From the NCBI GenBank assembly GCA_028688175.1, contig JAQTYS010000055.1, positions 1 to 13,083 on the forward strand: a stretch of DNA of 13,083 nt, written 5' to 3'. The stretch's first letter is position 1; each line of letters opens with the position of its first letter. Shown here one piece after another: positions 6,105 through 12,880 of this stretch. The translations under genes were made by a program, and so were the position numbers. The DNA is from Methanothrix sp. (GTDB lineage: Archaea; Halobacteriota; Methanosarcinia; Methanotrichales; Methanotrichaceae). The notes below the pieces were generated by a model. It was not told the origin of the DNA and did not search any database. It saw nothing but the letters and a program-made list of their open reading frames with translations.

Positions 6105-6559
6105 GCGATCCTACCACTAATTTAGAAATTACATCCAAGAAATCGACACAGACGCCCGCAATTTCCACGAAGCTAATTGCTCCCTGTGGAATGAATTGCC
6201 GTCTCTGCAGCGCATTCACAAGAGAGAGGAAACCATGCCCAGGTTGCCGGGGCGATGACAGCAACAAATCCAAATCTTGCGTAGAATGCAAAATCAAGAA
6301 CTGCAAGGAGATGGCAAAATCCAAATCCAAGTACTGCTTTGCTTGTGACAGCTTCCCCTGCGAGCGGCTCACGCATTTGGATAAGCGTTATAAAACCAAG
6401 TATGGCATGAGCATGATCAGCAACCTTGAGAACATTCGAAAATTCGGCATAAGGCATTTCATAAGAGCCGAAAAAGAACGATGGACCTGCCCGAAATGCG
6501 GTGAGCTGCTCTGCGTTCATAAGCCACAATGTCTTTATTGCCAGCACTCCTGGCGTTAG
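6101..6559 (+). CDS. DUF3795 cysteine-rich protein
   Basis: 152 residues with 16 cysteines. The DUF3795 signature starts at APCGMNCRLCSAF (C29, C33, C36), continues KPCPGCRGD (C46, C49), then C60, C63 and C68, and YCFACDSFPC (C79, C82, C87). A zinc-ribbon-like end follows: WTCPKCGELLCVH (C130, C133, C138) and CLYC (C144, C147). Such clusters would bind zinc or Fe-S. The family is common in methanogens and anaerobic bacteria and has no established function. It overlaps the GNAT gene upstream by ATGA. The nucleotide sequence of its last codons recurs twice as relics downstream (7414-7443 and 8151-8182), each before another gene. Confidence 0.85.
   Translation: MSDPTTNLEITSKKSTQTPAISTKLIAPCGMNCRLCSAFTRERKPCPGCRGDDSNKSKSCVECKIKNCKEMAKSKSKYCFACDSFPCERLTHLDKRYKTKYGMSMISNLENIRKFGIRHFIRAEKERWTCPKCGELLCVHKPQCLYCQHSWR
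6515..6547 (+). repeat. DUF3795-tail repeat, copy A (intact, in gene)
   Basis: This is the coding sequence for VHKPQCLYCQH at the DUF3795 C-terminus. The shared core CAATGTCTTTATTG is identical in copies B (7414-7443) and C (8151-8182), with similarity on both sides of the core. The next plus-strand gene (VOC) starts about 85 nt later. Confidence 0.75.
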
Positions 6560-6620
6560 GAATTGATAAAGTCACCAGGTCATCGGATTGCACAAAAGCA
6601 TGCAAAATAGTCAAGCTACA

Positions 6621-6626
6621 GGAGGT
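6621..6626 (+). promoter_or_regulatory. Ribosome binding site selecting a TTG start for the VOC gene
   Basis: GGAGGT lies 6 nt before TTG at 6633. Upstream in-frame codons (TTG 6588, ATG 6600) lack such a site and add residues outside the VOC domain. Confidence 0.65.
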
Positions 6627-6632
6627 AAAATA

Positions 6633-7058
6633 TTGCAGCCGCGTCTAAATATCGTCACTCTCGGAGTTAAGAATATGGAGAGAGCCATCCAATTTTACAG
6701 GGACGGCCTGGGCTGGCCGCTATCCAGCATCAGCGGAGGGGACTTTGCCATATTCAAGATCAGCACCGGGACCGCATTAGCCCTTTATCCCCGTCATCTG
6801 CTTGCCAAGGATGCCTGTGTTGAGGACCTGGGAGGTTATGGCGGAATCACTCTGGCGCAAAATGTTTCGTCTAAAGAGGAAGTTGATAAAGCTCTGTCGC
6901 AGGCATTCTTAGCTGGCGGGACACTTCTTAAAGCGGCAGGCGATACCGAGTGGGGAGGCTATTCCGGTTATTTCGCAGATCCAGACGGCCATCCATGGGA
7001 GGTGGCTTGGGCCCCGATTTTTGAGCTTTTGCAAGGCAATTTAGTGTTGCCTGATTAG
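6633..7058 (+). CDS. VOC (glyoxalase/bleomycin-resistance) family protein
   Basis: 141 residues starting at TTG, chosen for the GGAGGT 6 nt upstream. Two beta-alpha-beta-beta-beta modules are visible: LNIVTLGVKNMERAIQFYRD with GLGWPL (residues 5-30), and later a second module ending GYSGYFADPDGHPWEVAWAP (110-128), where E123 is the usual C-terminal metal ligand. The first-strand position that often holds a His ligand is Leu or Thr here (VTLGV), so metal binding may differ. The family covers dioxygenases, isomerases, glyoxalases and drug-binding proteins; the substrate is not evident. It sits alone between the DUF3795 gene and the convergent DUF2892 gene. Confidence 0.85.
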   Translation: MQPRLNIVTLGVKNMERAIQFYRDGLGWPLSSISGGDFAIFKISTGTALALYPRHLLAKDACVEDLGGYGGITLAQNVSSKEEVDKALSQAFLAGGTLLKAAGDTEWGGYSGYFADPDGHPWEVAWAPIFELLQGNLVLPD

Positions 7059-7120
7059 AGGTTGGATCAGTTAAGAAATTGGCTACGGAAAAGAGGGGCA
7101 AAACAAGCCGCTCCACCTTA

Positions 7121-7336
7121 TTACGCTTTCTTTCCCATCGTATTCATGCCTAACATTGAATAGAGCGGACAGCTCCCGACAATTCCGGTCCCGAGCAGGA
7201 TCAATCCGATAAGCGCAACGAGATAGGACCATGGGGCTGCAACCATATTCACCAGGAAGAGGTAGAGCAGGATAATTCCAAGAATGATCCTGATCACACG
7301 ATCAACCATGCCAACATTCTTCTCTCCAAATTTCAT
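7121..7336 (-). CDS. DUF2892 small membrane protein
   Basis: 71 residues. The signature EKNVGMVDRVIRIILGIILL (residues 5-24) and the end LLGTGIVGSCPLYSMLGMNT match DUF2892, also found fused to rhodanese in YgaP. Two membrane segments run about 14-33 and 36-55, joined by a short loop with APW. A single cysteine, C56, lies in the Cys-Pro motif after the second segment. The family is tied to sulfur handling in some bacteria because of rhodanese fusions, but its function here is not known. It is the only minus-strand gene in this stretch and converges with the VOC gene 62 nt away. Confidence 0.85.
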   Translation of the reverse strand: MKFGEKNVGMVDRVIRIILGIILLYLFLVNMVAAPWSYLVALIGLILLGTGIVGSCPLYSMLGMNTMGKKA

Positions 7337-7370
7337 CTCTTTTCACCAGCATATAATAGCAGGGGTTAGA

Positions 7371-7379
7371 ATATAAAAT
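7371..7379 (-). promoter_or_regulatory. TATA box of the DUF2892 gene
   Basis: The minus strand reads TTTTATATT, centred about 39 nt before the ATG at 7336, giving a short leader. The same AT-rich block reads TATAAAA on the plus strand and could also serve the divergent GNAT gene at 7472. Confidence 0.35.
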
Positions 7380-7413
7380 TATTGCAGATCTTTTGTGCTG
7401 CAAGATAATCCCT

Positions 7414-7443
7414 ATTCATAGGCCGCAATGTCTTTATTGTCAT
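7414..7443 (+). repeat. DUF3795-tail repeat, copy B (relic)
   Basis: Contains the 14-bp core CAATGTCTTTATTG in a frame reading IHRPQCLYCH then TAG, closely matching VHKPQCLYCQ of the DUF3795 protein. A TTAG/ATAAAG similarity continues past the stop, as after copy A. No intact gene precedes it, so it is a relic of a lost or truncated relative. The GNAT gene begins 28 nt later. Confidence 0.65.
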
Positions 7444-7471
7444 TAGATAAAGCTGGAGACGTGAATTAAAA

Positions 7472-7978
7472 ATGGACTTCGTTATTCGCTCCGAAACTGA
7501 GTCGGACATCAAAGCAATATCTGAGATCACAAAAGCAGCTTTTGAGAGTCTTGATATCAGCCACCACACGGAACAGTTCATTGTTGATGCGCTGCGAGAT
7601 GGCAACGTTCTTTCCCTCTCGCTGGTGGCGGTGGCAGGCAATCGGGTGGTCGGCCACATTGCTTTCTCGCCAGTGACCATATCCGACGGCAGCCCCGGTT
7701 GGTATGGTCTGGGCCCCATCTCAGTCCTGCCGGAATTGCAGAAGCAGGGCATAGGAAAATCACTGATGCAGGAGGGCCTGGCCAGGTTAAGGTCAATGGG
7801 AGCAAAGGGCTGCATCCTCGTGGGAGATCCCGGCTTCTACGAGCGGTTTGGCTTTAGAAGTCCCAGGGATCTGGTAATTGAAGGGGTTCCGCAGCAGTTC
7901 GTTCTTGCGCTGCCGCTTGAGGAGAAAAAGGCTAGCGGTACTGTGGTATTTCATGAAGCTTTTACTGCAACCGGATAA
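7472..7978 (+). CDS. GNAT-family N-acetyltransferase, YhbS-like
   Basis: 168 residues. The start MDFVIRSETESDIKAISEIT is the usual first strand and helix. HHTEQFIVDALRDGNVLSLSLVA, VVGHIAFSPVTI and the acetyl-CoA loop YGLGPISVLPELQKQGIGKSL (Q90, G93, G95) follow the order seen in YhbS-type acetyltransferases, as does GCILVGDPGFYERFGF. The substrate is unknown. The ATG has only a distant GGAG (about 15 nt upstream). The gene starts just after the DUF3795-tail relic B, suggesting it was placed there by recombination. Its stop overlaps the ATG of a 26-codon frame (TAATG). Confidence 0.85.
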   Translation: MDFVIRSETESDIKAISEITKAAFESLDISHHTEQFIVDALRDGNVLSLSLVAVAGNRVVGHIAFSPVTISDGSPGWYGLGPISVLPELQKQGIGKSLMQEGLARLRSMGAKGCILVGDPGFYERFGFRSPRDLVIEGVPQQFVLALPLEEKKASGTVVFHEAFTATG

Positions 7979-8294
7979 TGGAGGATGAGGCAGAGGTGAG
8001 GAACAGGGTGCTGTGGCTCAGATCTGTGGCGATGAGCGCCATATTCAGCAATAAGTAAGACCAAATGGAGGCCATTTCCGCCTTGTTCATTAAAATTCAT
8101 CTGAAATGAAAAAAAATGTTGAAGATGCCCAAACGCAGAGAGATATTCTGTGTTCATGATCACAATGTCTTTATTGTCAGCATTCTGTAGCGGTAGAAAT
8201 GGTCAAAGAACTTATGGAAAGCGAAAGTAAGCCCATCCCTCGGACGACCTTTAGCCGCTGGTGATTTACGTCATTAGCCCAAGAGGATTAAGCA
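7979..8294 (+). other. Gene-free stretch with relic frames
   Basis: No full gene is visible in these 316 bases. It holds a 26-codon frame (7978-8058) that overlaps the GNAT stop, then a poly-A stretch, then DUF3795-tail copy C (8151-8182). The reading frame of copy C continues for 35 codons to a TGA at 8262-8264, giving CLYCQHS then VAVEMVKELMESES. A frame opposite (7951-8163, minus) is not protein-like. The stretch looks like decayed coding sequence. Confidence 0.5.
8151..8182 (+). repeat. DUF3795-tail repeat, copy C (frameshifted relic)
   Basis: Matches copy A from CTCTGCGTTCAT through CAATGTCTTTATTG and CAGCA. One base is missing between GTTCAT and the core, which breaks the DUF3795 frame. 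It lies about 112 nt before the DUF4062 gene. Confidence 0.65.
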
Positions 8295-9380
8295 ATGGAA
8301 AAACGGTACCAGATCTTTGTGAGCAGCACATACCAAGACCTTCAGGAGGAGCGTCAAGAAGTTATGCATGCGCTCTTGGAGTTAGACTGTATCCCTGCAG
8401 GAATGGAGTTATTCCCTGCAGCCGACGAGAGCCAATGGTCATTAATCAAGCGCGTTATCGAAGAATGCGACTACTATGTGCTAATCCTCGGTGGAAGATA
8501 CGGTTCCTGTGGTCCAGATGGGTTGAGCTATACTGAGATGGAATACAGGTATGCTCTTGAGATTGGGAAACCCACAATCGCTTTCCTCCACAAAGACCCC
8601 GGCACAATTCAGTCCAACAAGTGCGAGACGACACAAGAAGGAAAGGAGAAACTCGTCGCTTTCCGATCCTTCGTGGAGAAGAAGTTGTGCAAGCAATGGG
8701 CATCCCCTTCAGAACTTGGCTCTGTGGTTAGCCGCAGTCTCATTCAGTTGATGAAGACAACACCAGCCATCGGCTGGGTAAGAGCGGACGAATTGCCCGA
8801 CCGGAATGCTACGCTCGAGCTTCTAAAGTTGCGGCAGCGCGTCGACGAACTACAGGCAGAACTAGCACGAAGTCGGACGGCAGCACCAAAGGGAACTGAG
8901 GATTTGGCACAAGGCGAAGAACTTCACATACTTAGATATAGCTTCTCATCAGAGAACAAGATATACGATACCTCTGACTGGACGGGAACATTTCAGGCAA
9001 CATGGAATGAAATATTCGCGGTTTTGGCGCCTCTAATGATCAACGAGGCGTCCGAGCGCACATTTAAGGCTGGTCTTGATCGCTTCTCTGAGGACAGGAA
9101 CCGCGAAAATCTTACCAGAGACAAGGATCTGACGGATTGCATGCTGAGTAATTTCTCGTTGAATGGCGAAGACTTCCAGACCATAAAAGTGCAGCTTCGT
9201 GCACTCGGTCTAATTGCCAAGAGCGAAAAAGCGCGAAGCGTCAAAGACAACGCCACATATTGGACACTCACTCCATACGGTGATGATGTCATGACACGTC
9301 TCAGGGCGATTAAGCGAGCAGTTGTTGTTAAGGAGCCTCCTGAAGCAGCCAAACAGAAGAAGAGAAAGACCAAGGGCTAA
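8295..9380 (+). CDS. DUF4062 protein with coiled coil and C-terminal helical domain
   Basis: 361 residues. Residues 4-100 are a clear DUF4062 domain, a TIR/deoxyribosyltransferase-like fold: RYQIFVSSTYQDLQEERQ, PAGMELFPAADESQW, ECDYYVLILGGRYGS, LSYTEMEYRYAL with E81 and E83, and KPTIAFLHKD. A short coiled coil (about 173-194, LELLKLRQRVDELQAELARS) links to a C-terminal domain of about 150 residues that resembles a winged helix near 290-340 (FQTIKVQLRALGLIAKSE, YWTLTPYGDDVMTRL). A Lys-rich tail ends it. DUF4062 occurs at the N-terminus of STAND ATPases and other conflict proteins, so a defence role is possible, but no ATPase or partner is present. AGAGGA before the ATG supports the start. Confidence 0.85.
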   Translation: MEKRYQIFVSSTYQDLQEERQEVMHALLELDCIPAGMELFPAADESQWSLIKRVIEECDYYVLILGGRYGSCGPDGLSYTEMEYRYALEIGKPTIAFLHKDPGTIQSNKCETTQEGKEKLVAFRSFVEKKLCKQWASPSELGSVVSRSLIQLMKTTPAIGWVRADELPDRNATLELLKLRQRVDELQAELARSRTAAPKGTEDLAQGEELHILRYSFSSENKIYDTSDWTGTFQATWNEIFAVLAPLMINEASERTFKAGLDRFSEDRNRENLTRDKDLTDCMLSNFSLNGEDFQTIKVQLRALGLIAKSEKARSVKDNATYWTLTPYGDDVMTRLRAIKRAVVVKEPPEAAKQKKRKTKG

Positions 9381-9592
9381 TAGGGTGATGGCCATGGACA
9401 GTGACATGAGATGGATTCATAGCCTTCGTTCCGAATAGTAAGTAGAATTATATGGATCAGAAGCGAATAGCTTACTGCGATCTCTGTTGCACTGATATTC
9501 TATCATCATCTGATGGGCTTCTCGTGCTGGTGACCAGCGCGATGATATCAAAACGAAACCGAAACACAGAGTCAGCTCCGTGGAGGTAGGCC

Positions 9593-9850
9593 ATGTCCGA
9601 ATCCAAAAGCACACTGAAACGTCCCATGAATCCAATGCCCCTCCTCGTTCGAGATGCTCTTAACGAGCGCGGGCTAATGGATGCTTATCTTGCGCGTCCT
9701 CCATACCAGCAAAACGATTATCTCGGCTGGATTGCTCGTGCAAAGCTTGAGGCCACGAAGACAAAGCGCCTCAATCAGATGCTTGACGAGCTAGAGGGCG
9801 GAAGGTTGTATATGAACATGAAATGGAAGCCCCGGTTGCAGCAAAGATAG
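9593..9850 (+). CDS. YdeI/OmpD-associated (OmdA)-like small protein
   Basis: 85 residues, normal for the short form of this family. The core DALNERGLMDAYLARPPYQQNDYLGWIARAK followed by LEATKTKRLNQMLDELEGGR (residues 21-71) matches the C-terminal YdeI/OmdA helical domain: Y-L-x-W-I-x-x-A-K then E-T-x-x-x-R-x-x-x-M-L-x-x-L-x-x-G. Some members are linked to resistance to antimicrobial peptides or stress, but the molecular role is not settled. GGAGG at 9582-9586, 6 nt upstream, fixes the start. It follows the DUF4062 gene by 212 nt, in which I see nothing clear, so cotranscription is uncertain. Confidence 0.8.
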   Translation: MSESKSTLKRPMNPMPLLVRDALNERGLMDAYLARPPYQQNDYLGWIARAKLEATKTKRLNQMLDELEGGRLYMNMKWKPRLQQR

Positions 9851-10003
9851 ATCCAAATTTTTCAATCTCTGCCTGCCGCACATCGCCCGATCAACTCACT
9901 TCACCTCGATAATCGACCCTATCACCAGAGCTAGAGGCCTACTGGCAAGTGATGCCCATCATTTCGGCAGGTTTAAGCTATGCATGCCCAAGAGGTTTCA
10001 GTT

Positions 10004-10717
10004 ATGGCCAATCCACCAAAAGCCGGAAATTTTGATGAAAAACCGCCGATGAATGTTGAAGAATATGATAAGTTCATCAGGCTATTTTGTGGGGCTTACG
10101 AAGAGATGTTTAAACTGACACACTGCTACCTGCGAGCCATACTTCCCAAGCAGGCCAAGATCCTTGTAGCAGGCGTTGGCACAGGCATGGAAATTCTGGA
10201 ATTTGCCCCTCTGAATGCTGGCTGGTCGTTTTGCGGCGTTGATCCTTCTGCGGATATGCTGGTTCTTGCCGGAAAAAAGATCTCTGAAAAAAATCTGGCT
10301 GGCGAAATAGAGTTACGAAAAGGGCATGTGAGTGACCTTAGAGAGGAGGAGTCTTTCGACGCTGCCACCTGCATTCTAGTAATGCATTTCTTAAAGGACG
10401 ATGGTAGCAAATTGGAGCTACTCGAAAGCATATGCAAACGCATAAAGCCCGGTGCACCTTTTGTACTGATCGATGGCTTTGGAGAGCCGGGCAGTATGGA
10501 CTTCGAGGAAATCAAAGTGGCCTGGAAGAATTATCCGATTATTAGCGGTGTGCCCAGCGAGACGGTGGAAAACGTCTTCAATGAGGTTATTATGAAGACG
10601 GTCCAATTTGTTCCAGAGTCGCGTATAATGCAATTGCTGGAAACGGCTGGCTTCACAAGGGTGTCCAAATACTTTTCCGGATTTCTCTATGGCGGCTGGA
10701 TGGGCTATAAGAAATAG
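10004..10717 (+). CDS. Class I SAM-dependent methyltransferase
   Basis: 237 residues from ATG 10004, chosen because AAGAGGT lies 7 nt upstream; ATG 9980 would add eight residues. The Rossmann core is plain: motif I KILVAGVGTGMEI (52-64), motif II CGVDPSADML (77-86), the acidic DLREEESFDAATCILVMHFL (111-130), and KPGAPFVLIDGF (148-159). The N-terminal region (1-45) is helical with EEYDKFIRLFCGAYEEMF and probably caps the substrate pocket. The C-terminus has PESRIMQLLETAGFTRVSKY, then FSGFLYGGWMGYKK. The pattern resembles small-molecule methyltransferases of the ubiE/COQ5 type, but the acceptor cannot be assigned. It is alone, 216 nt before the tRNA. Confidence 0.85.
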   Translation: MANPPKAGNFDEKPPMNVEEYDKFIRLFCGAYEEMFKLTHCYLRAILPKQAKILVAGVGTGMEILEFAPLNAGWSFCGVDPSADMLVLAGKKISEKNLAGEIELRKGHVSDLREEESFDAATCILVMHFLKDDGSKLELLESICKRIKPGAPFVLIDGFGEPGSMDFEEIKVAWKNYPIISGVPSETVENVFNEVIMKTVQFVPESRIMQLLETAGFTRVSKYFSGFLYGGWMGYKK

Positions 10718-10828
10718 AGGATTTTATGGAGGAAAGTTGAAACCTACATCATGCAAGTATTGACGATGAAGTGGGAAGCTGCGCTCTTTTGGACGCGGTA
10801 GTTCACTCTGATCGCCGATAGCTAGAAC

Positions 10829-10838
10829 CTTTAAATAC
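10829..10838 (+). promoter_or_regulatory. TATA box upstream of tRNA-Gly
   Basis: CTTTAAATAC is a good archaeal TATA element. Transcription would start near 10858, giving a precursor leader of about 75 nt before the tRNA. No closer element is convincing. Confidence 0.4.
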
Positions 10839-10933
10839 GAGAAGCTGCATCGCCCTAAATAGCAGCGAATTAGAAAAAATACAAGAATCATTATCCGCTG
10901 CTTGAAAGCAAATCAAGATAGCATTGTCATAGA

Positions 10934-11005
10934 GCGGCTGTGGTCCAGTGGTTATGACATAGGCTTCCCAAGCCTGTAACCCGGGTTCGAATCCCGGCAG
11001 CCGCA
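10934..11005 (+). tRNA. tRNA-Gly (anticodon CCC)
   Basis: 72 nt. The acceptor GCGGCTG pairs fully with CAGCCGC, and A at 11005 is the discriminator. The D arm is GTC/GAC, the anticodon stem TAGGC/GCCTG encloses TTCCCAA with CCC at 10967-10969, and the T arm is CCGGG-TTCGAAT-CCCGG. CCA is not encoded, as is common in archaea. There is no intron. Confidence 0.95.
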
Positions 11006-11175
11006 CGTCTTCTTATCCGTAGAAATTCGAAAGAATGAACTACTCAAAGCTACACGATATTACCTATGAGCAGTGATGACAATCTATCGGCATTCTTGAA
11101 CGGCTTCGGTTTCGATGAAGAAGAGCTGATTGCCGTTTCAGACGAACTCGAATCCTTCAGAACCATCCCCGGCAC

Positions 11176-11182
11176 AACCGTT
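11176..11182 (+). repeat. Target-site duplication, left copy
   Basis: AACCGTT, repeated at 12589-12595 on the other side of the element. The boundary with the inverted repeat is ambiguous by up to three bases, because the repeat can be extended to GTTCTGTAC. Confidence 0.75.
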
Positions 11183-12588
11183 CTGTACTTTCCAAGTTTC
11201 TCCTCAATTTTTATTATTAATAGTATCTTACTAATCATATTTTTAAGCCCAAACTCTTAAGTATATAAAGCAATCCTCCGTCAAGCACAGGCAGATTAAA
11301 ATATGTCATCACATATTCAAATGTTTCTCCCGCAGCCTGCATTTTTACTCGATCAATCATATCGCCCATGGTTCTCGTTTTTGAACCATCCATTGATGGT
11401 GGATTATCAAGTTCCCATAAGAGAATTGCAGTCCATACTGAAAAAACAAGCTGAATGAATCTTTCAATTGAGTGTTTTTCTCTTAGTTGATAATCTTTGA
11501 AACCCAATTTTTGATTTGTTTCCCTATGAGCGGTTTCAATATCCCATCTGTCCTCATAAATCGAAATGATCTCTTTTGAAGAGAGATATTTATTAGTGCT
11601 TATAATATATTTTGTTGTGCCATCTTTTTTTCTCTTAGAAATTACAAGCTTAACAACTCCAATTTTATCTAGAATTACATCCTTTTCAAATGTATAGTAG
11701 GTCTTCTTTTTTCCGCGAACATTAATGGTTGTTTTTATAAAATATTTATCTTCAATTTGATTTGCCATATCTTTAACGTGGTAAGACATAATATTATTAA
11801 TTTTTACTTTTTTATCAGACTTGATTTGACAAACTATATTATGCCCTAAATTTAGACACTTATTAAATAGATCGGTAGAGAACCACCAGCTATCGAAAAC
11901 TATATAGAGGCGAATGTTTTTTGGAACTTTTAATGGCTCAATAATATCCTCATAGGCGAGTTCCAATTTTGTTTTAAAATTCTCATTTTCATGCTCATCT
12001 TTGACATACATCTTAGCTTTATGTGGAATTAATAATCCTTTTGATTGGATGACAGATGTAACAAAATTGTTACCCCATATGTATGCTTCTTTACTATGAT
12101 CGTAAAATTTGCCTACGCCATCTGTCTGAATTCCTTCCTTCTCATTGTATGTGTCGTCTATTATTAGTAATATTTTATCATCATCTTTTAAAGATAAATG
12201 CTCAATAAAAAGGTCCACTTTGCGCTGTGCAACTTCATTTTCATCCCAATTTGCATCGCTAAAGAACCAATTGTACGAAGAACGTGCCTTTTTCCCTTTG
12301 CGACAGTCTGCCATAGTATCACAAAGGTTAGCAACGGTCTTGGATTTATCACACACGCTTAACGCTGCACACAAGTCCCGAAATGATCTATAGCTCGGTT
12401 TCGTGAATAAATCCCCAAATTTGTCTAAAAACGGCTCTAACTGTAATGGTGCTTTTAATATTTTGATCATTCTACTCCCTGGGGAGTGAATCTAATCCTA
12501 GTATAAAAACTTTAATTTTTAATATGAACTTTTTAGCCAGATATAATCAGAAAATACTATAATAATACCAAAAAGTTGGAAAGTACAG
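11183..12588 (-). mobile_element. Insertion sequence, IS4/IS701-like, 1406 bp
   Basis: Bounded by perfect 13-bp inverted repeats CTGTACTTTCCAA (11183-11195) and TTGGAAAGTACAG (12576-12588), with further imperfect similarity inside (an ATTATT...ATAGTAT pattern near both ends). It is flanked by the direct repeat AACCGTT. It carries a single transposase gene on the minus strand and is more AT-rich than its surroundings. Ends beginning CTGT and a 7-bp duplication fit the broad IS4 group; the exact subgroup is not assigned. Confidence 0.9.
11235..12470 (-). CDS. DDE transposase (IS4/IS701-like)
   Basis: 411 residues, intact. The DDE residues are visible: LLIIDDTYNEKEG near residue 105 (first Asp), RLYIVFDSWWFSTDL near 190 (second Asp), and YEDRWDIETAHRETNQKLGF near 309-328 (Glu in RWDIE). 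The last stretch fits the Y-R-E signature of IS4-group enzymes, but the usual Lys of that signature is replaced by Asn. GFKDYQLR and FIQLVFSVWTAILL continue as expected. A GGGAG precedes the ATG. It inserts the element by cut and paste and probably acts on the 13-bp ends. Nothing suggests inactivation, so the element may still be mobile. Confidence 0.88.
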   Translation of the reverse strand: MIKILKAPLQLEPFLDKFGDLFTKPSYRSFRDLCAALSVCDKSKTVANLCDTMADCRKGKKARSSYNWFFSDANWDENEVAQRKVDLFIEHLSLKDDDKILLIIDDTYNEKEGIQTDGVGKFYDHSKEAYIWGNNFVTSVIQSKGLLIPHKAKMYVKDEHENENFKTKLELAYEDIIEPLKVPKNIRLYIVFDSWWFSTDLFNKCLNLGHNIVCQIKSDKKVKINNIMSYHVKDMANQIEDKYFIKTTINVRGKKKTYYTFEKDVILDKIGVVKLVISKRKKDGTTKYIISTNKYLSSKEIISIYEDRWDIETAHRETNQKLGFKDYQLREKHSIERFIQLVFSVWTAILLWELDNPPSMDGSKTRTMGDMIDRVKMQAAGETFEYVMTYFNLPVLDGGLLYILKSLGLKI

Positions 12589-12595
12589 AACCGTT
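12589..12595 (+). repeat. Target-site duplication, right copy
   Basis: AACCGTT, identical to 11176-11182. The reading frame of the broken gene resumes directly after it. Confidence 0.75.
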
Positions 12596-12810
12596 GAGCG
12601 ATATATAAACCGTGTCATCAACACTATCGAAGAAGATGATCGGCATGCCTTTCTGAAAGGCATATTTGTGGGCATAACCATCCAAAAAGCTGCAGAAACC
12701 ATGCAACAACCGGATCTAACCGAGGAAGATATGCGAATCAACCAGGAAATCGAGAAGCTTGGATTTAATATATAATCTTAAAAATATAGAGTTATAAAAT
12801 TAGGAAGGGC

Positions 12811-12833
12811 CCCACTAACGCTATGTCAGTGGG
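12811..12833. terminator. Bidirectional terminator hairpin
   Basis: CCCACT at 12811-12816 pairs with AGTGGG at 12828-12833 around an 11-base loop that allows two more pairs. TTTCTTATT follows on the plus strand and a T-rich stretch on the minus strand. It lies between the end of the broken gene (12775) and the end of the minus-strand gene (12881), so it can serve both. Confidence 0.6.
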
Positions 12834-12880
12834 TTTCTTATTATCCGATCTCAAACCACATCAGACAAGCAATCATGATG

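Larger units (their letters stand above)
11066..12775 (+). pseudogene. Small gene disrupted by an insertion sequence
   Basis: The first 39 codons are at 11066-11182 (MSSDDNLSAFLNGFGFDEEE... ending RTIPGTTV), and the last 59 codons plus stop are at 12596-12775 (ERYINRVINTIEEDDRHAFL... ending NQEIEKLGFNI). Removing the element and one copy of the AACCGTT duplication joins them in frame with no internal stop, giving a 98-residue, acidic, mainly helical protein. The first part begins 60 nt after the tRNA, with no evident ribosome binding site. I recognise no family. The gene is broken here: readthrough into the element gives a short tail and a stop. A terminator-like hairpin follows at 12811-12833. 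Confidence 0.85.

Noticed and set aside
7951..8163. Minus-strand 70-codon frame
   Set aside because: His-rich, no start signal, and antisense to the relic stretch and the GNAT end.
6515..8182. Three repeat copies as a CRISPR array or integron attC sites
   Set aside because: Spacing is 700-900 bp with whole genes between, and the repeats match the coding end of DUF3795; there is no integrase gene or attC-like pairing.
10803..11006. Minus-strand frame beginning MRLPGFEPGLQAWEAY
   Set aside because: It is the antisense of the tRNA-Gly gene, a well-known false protein pattern.
11176..11182. AACCGTT as part of the inverted repeat rather than a target duplication
   Set aside because: The outer bases AACC do not pair with the opposite end, while the direct repeat and the restored frame fit a duplication; only three bases remain ambiguous.
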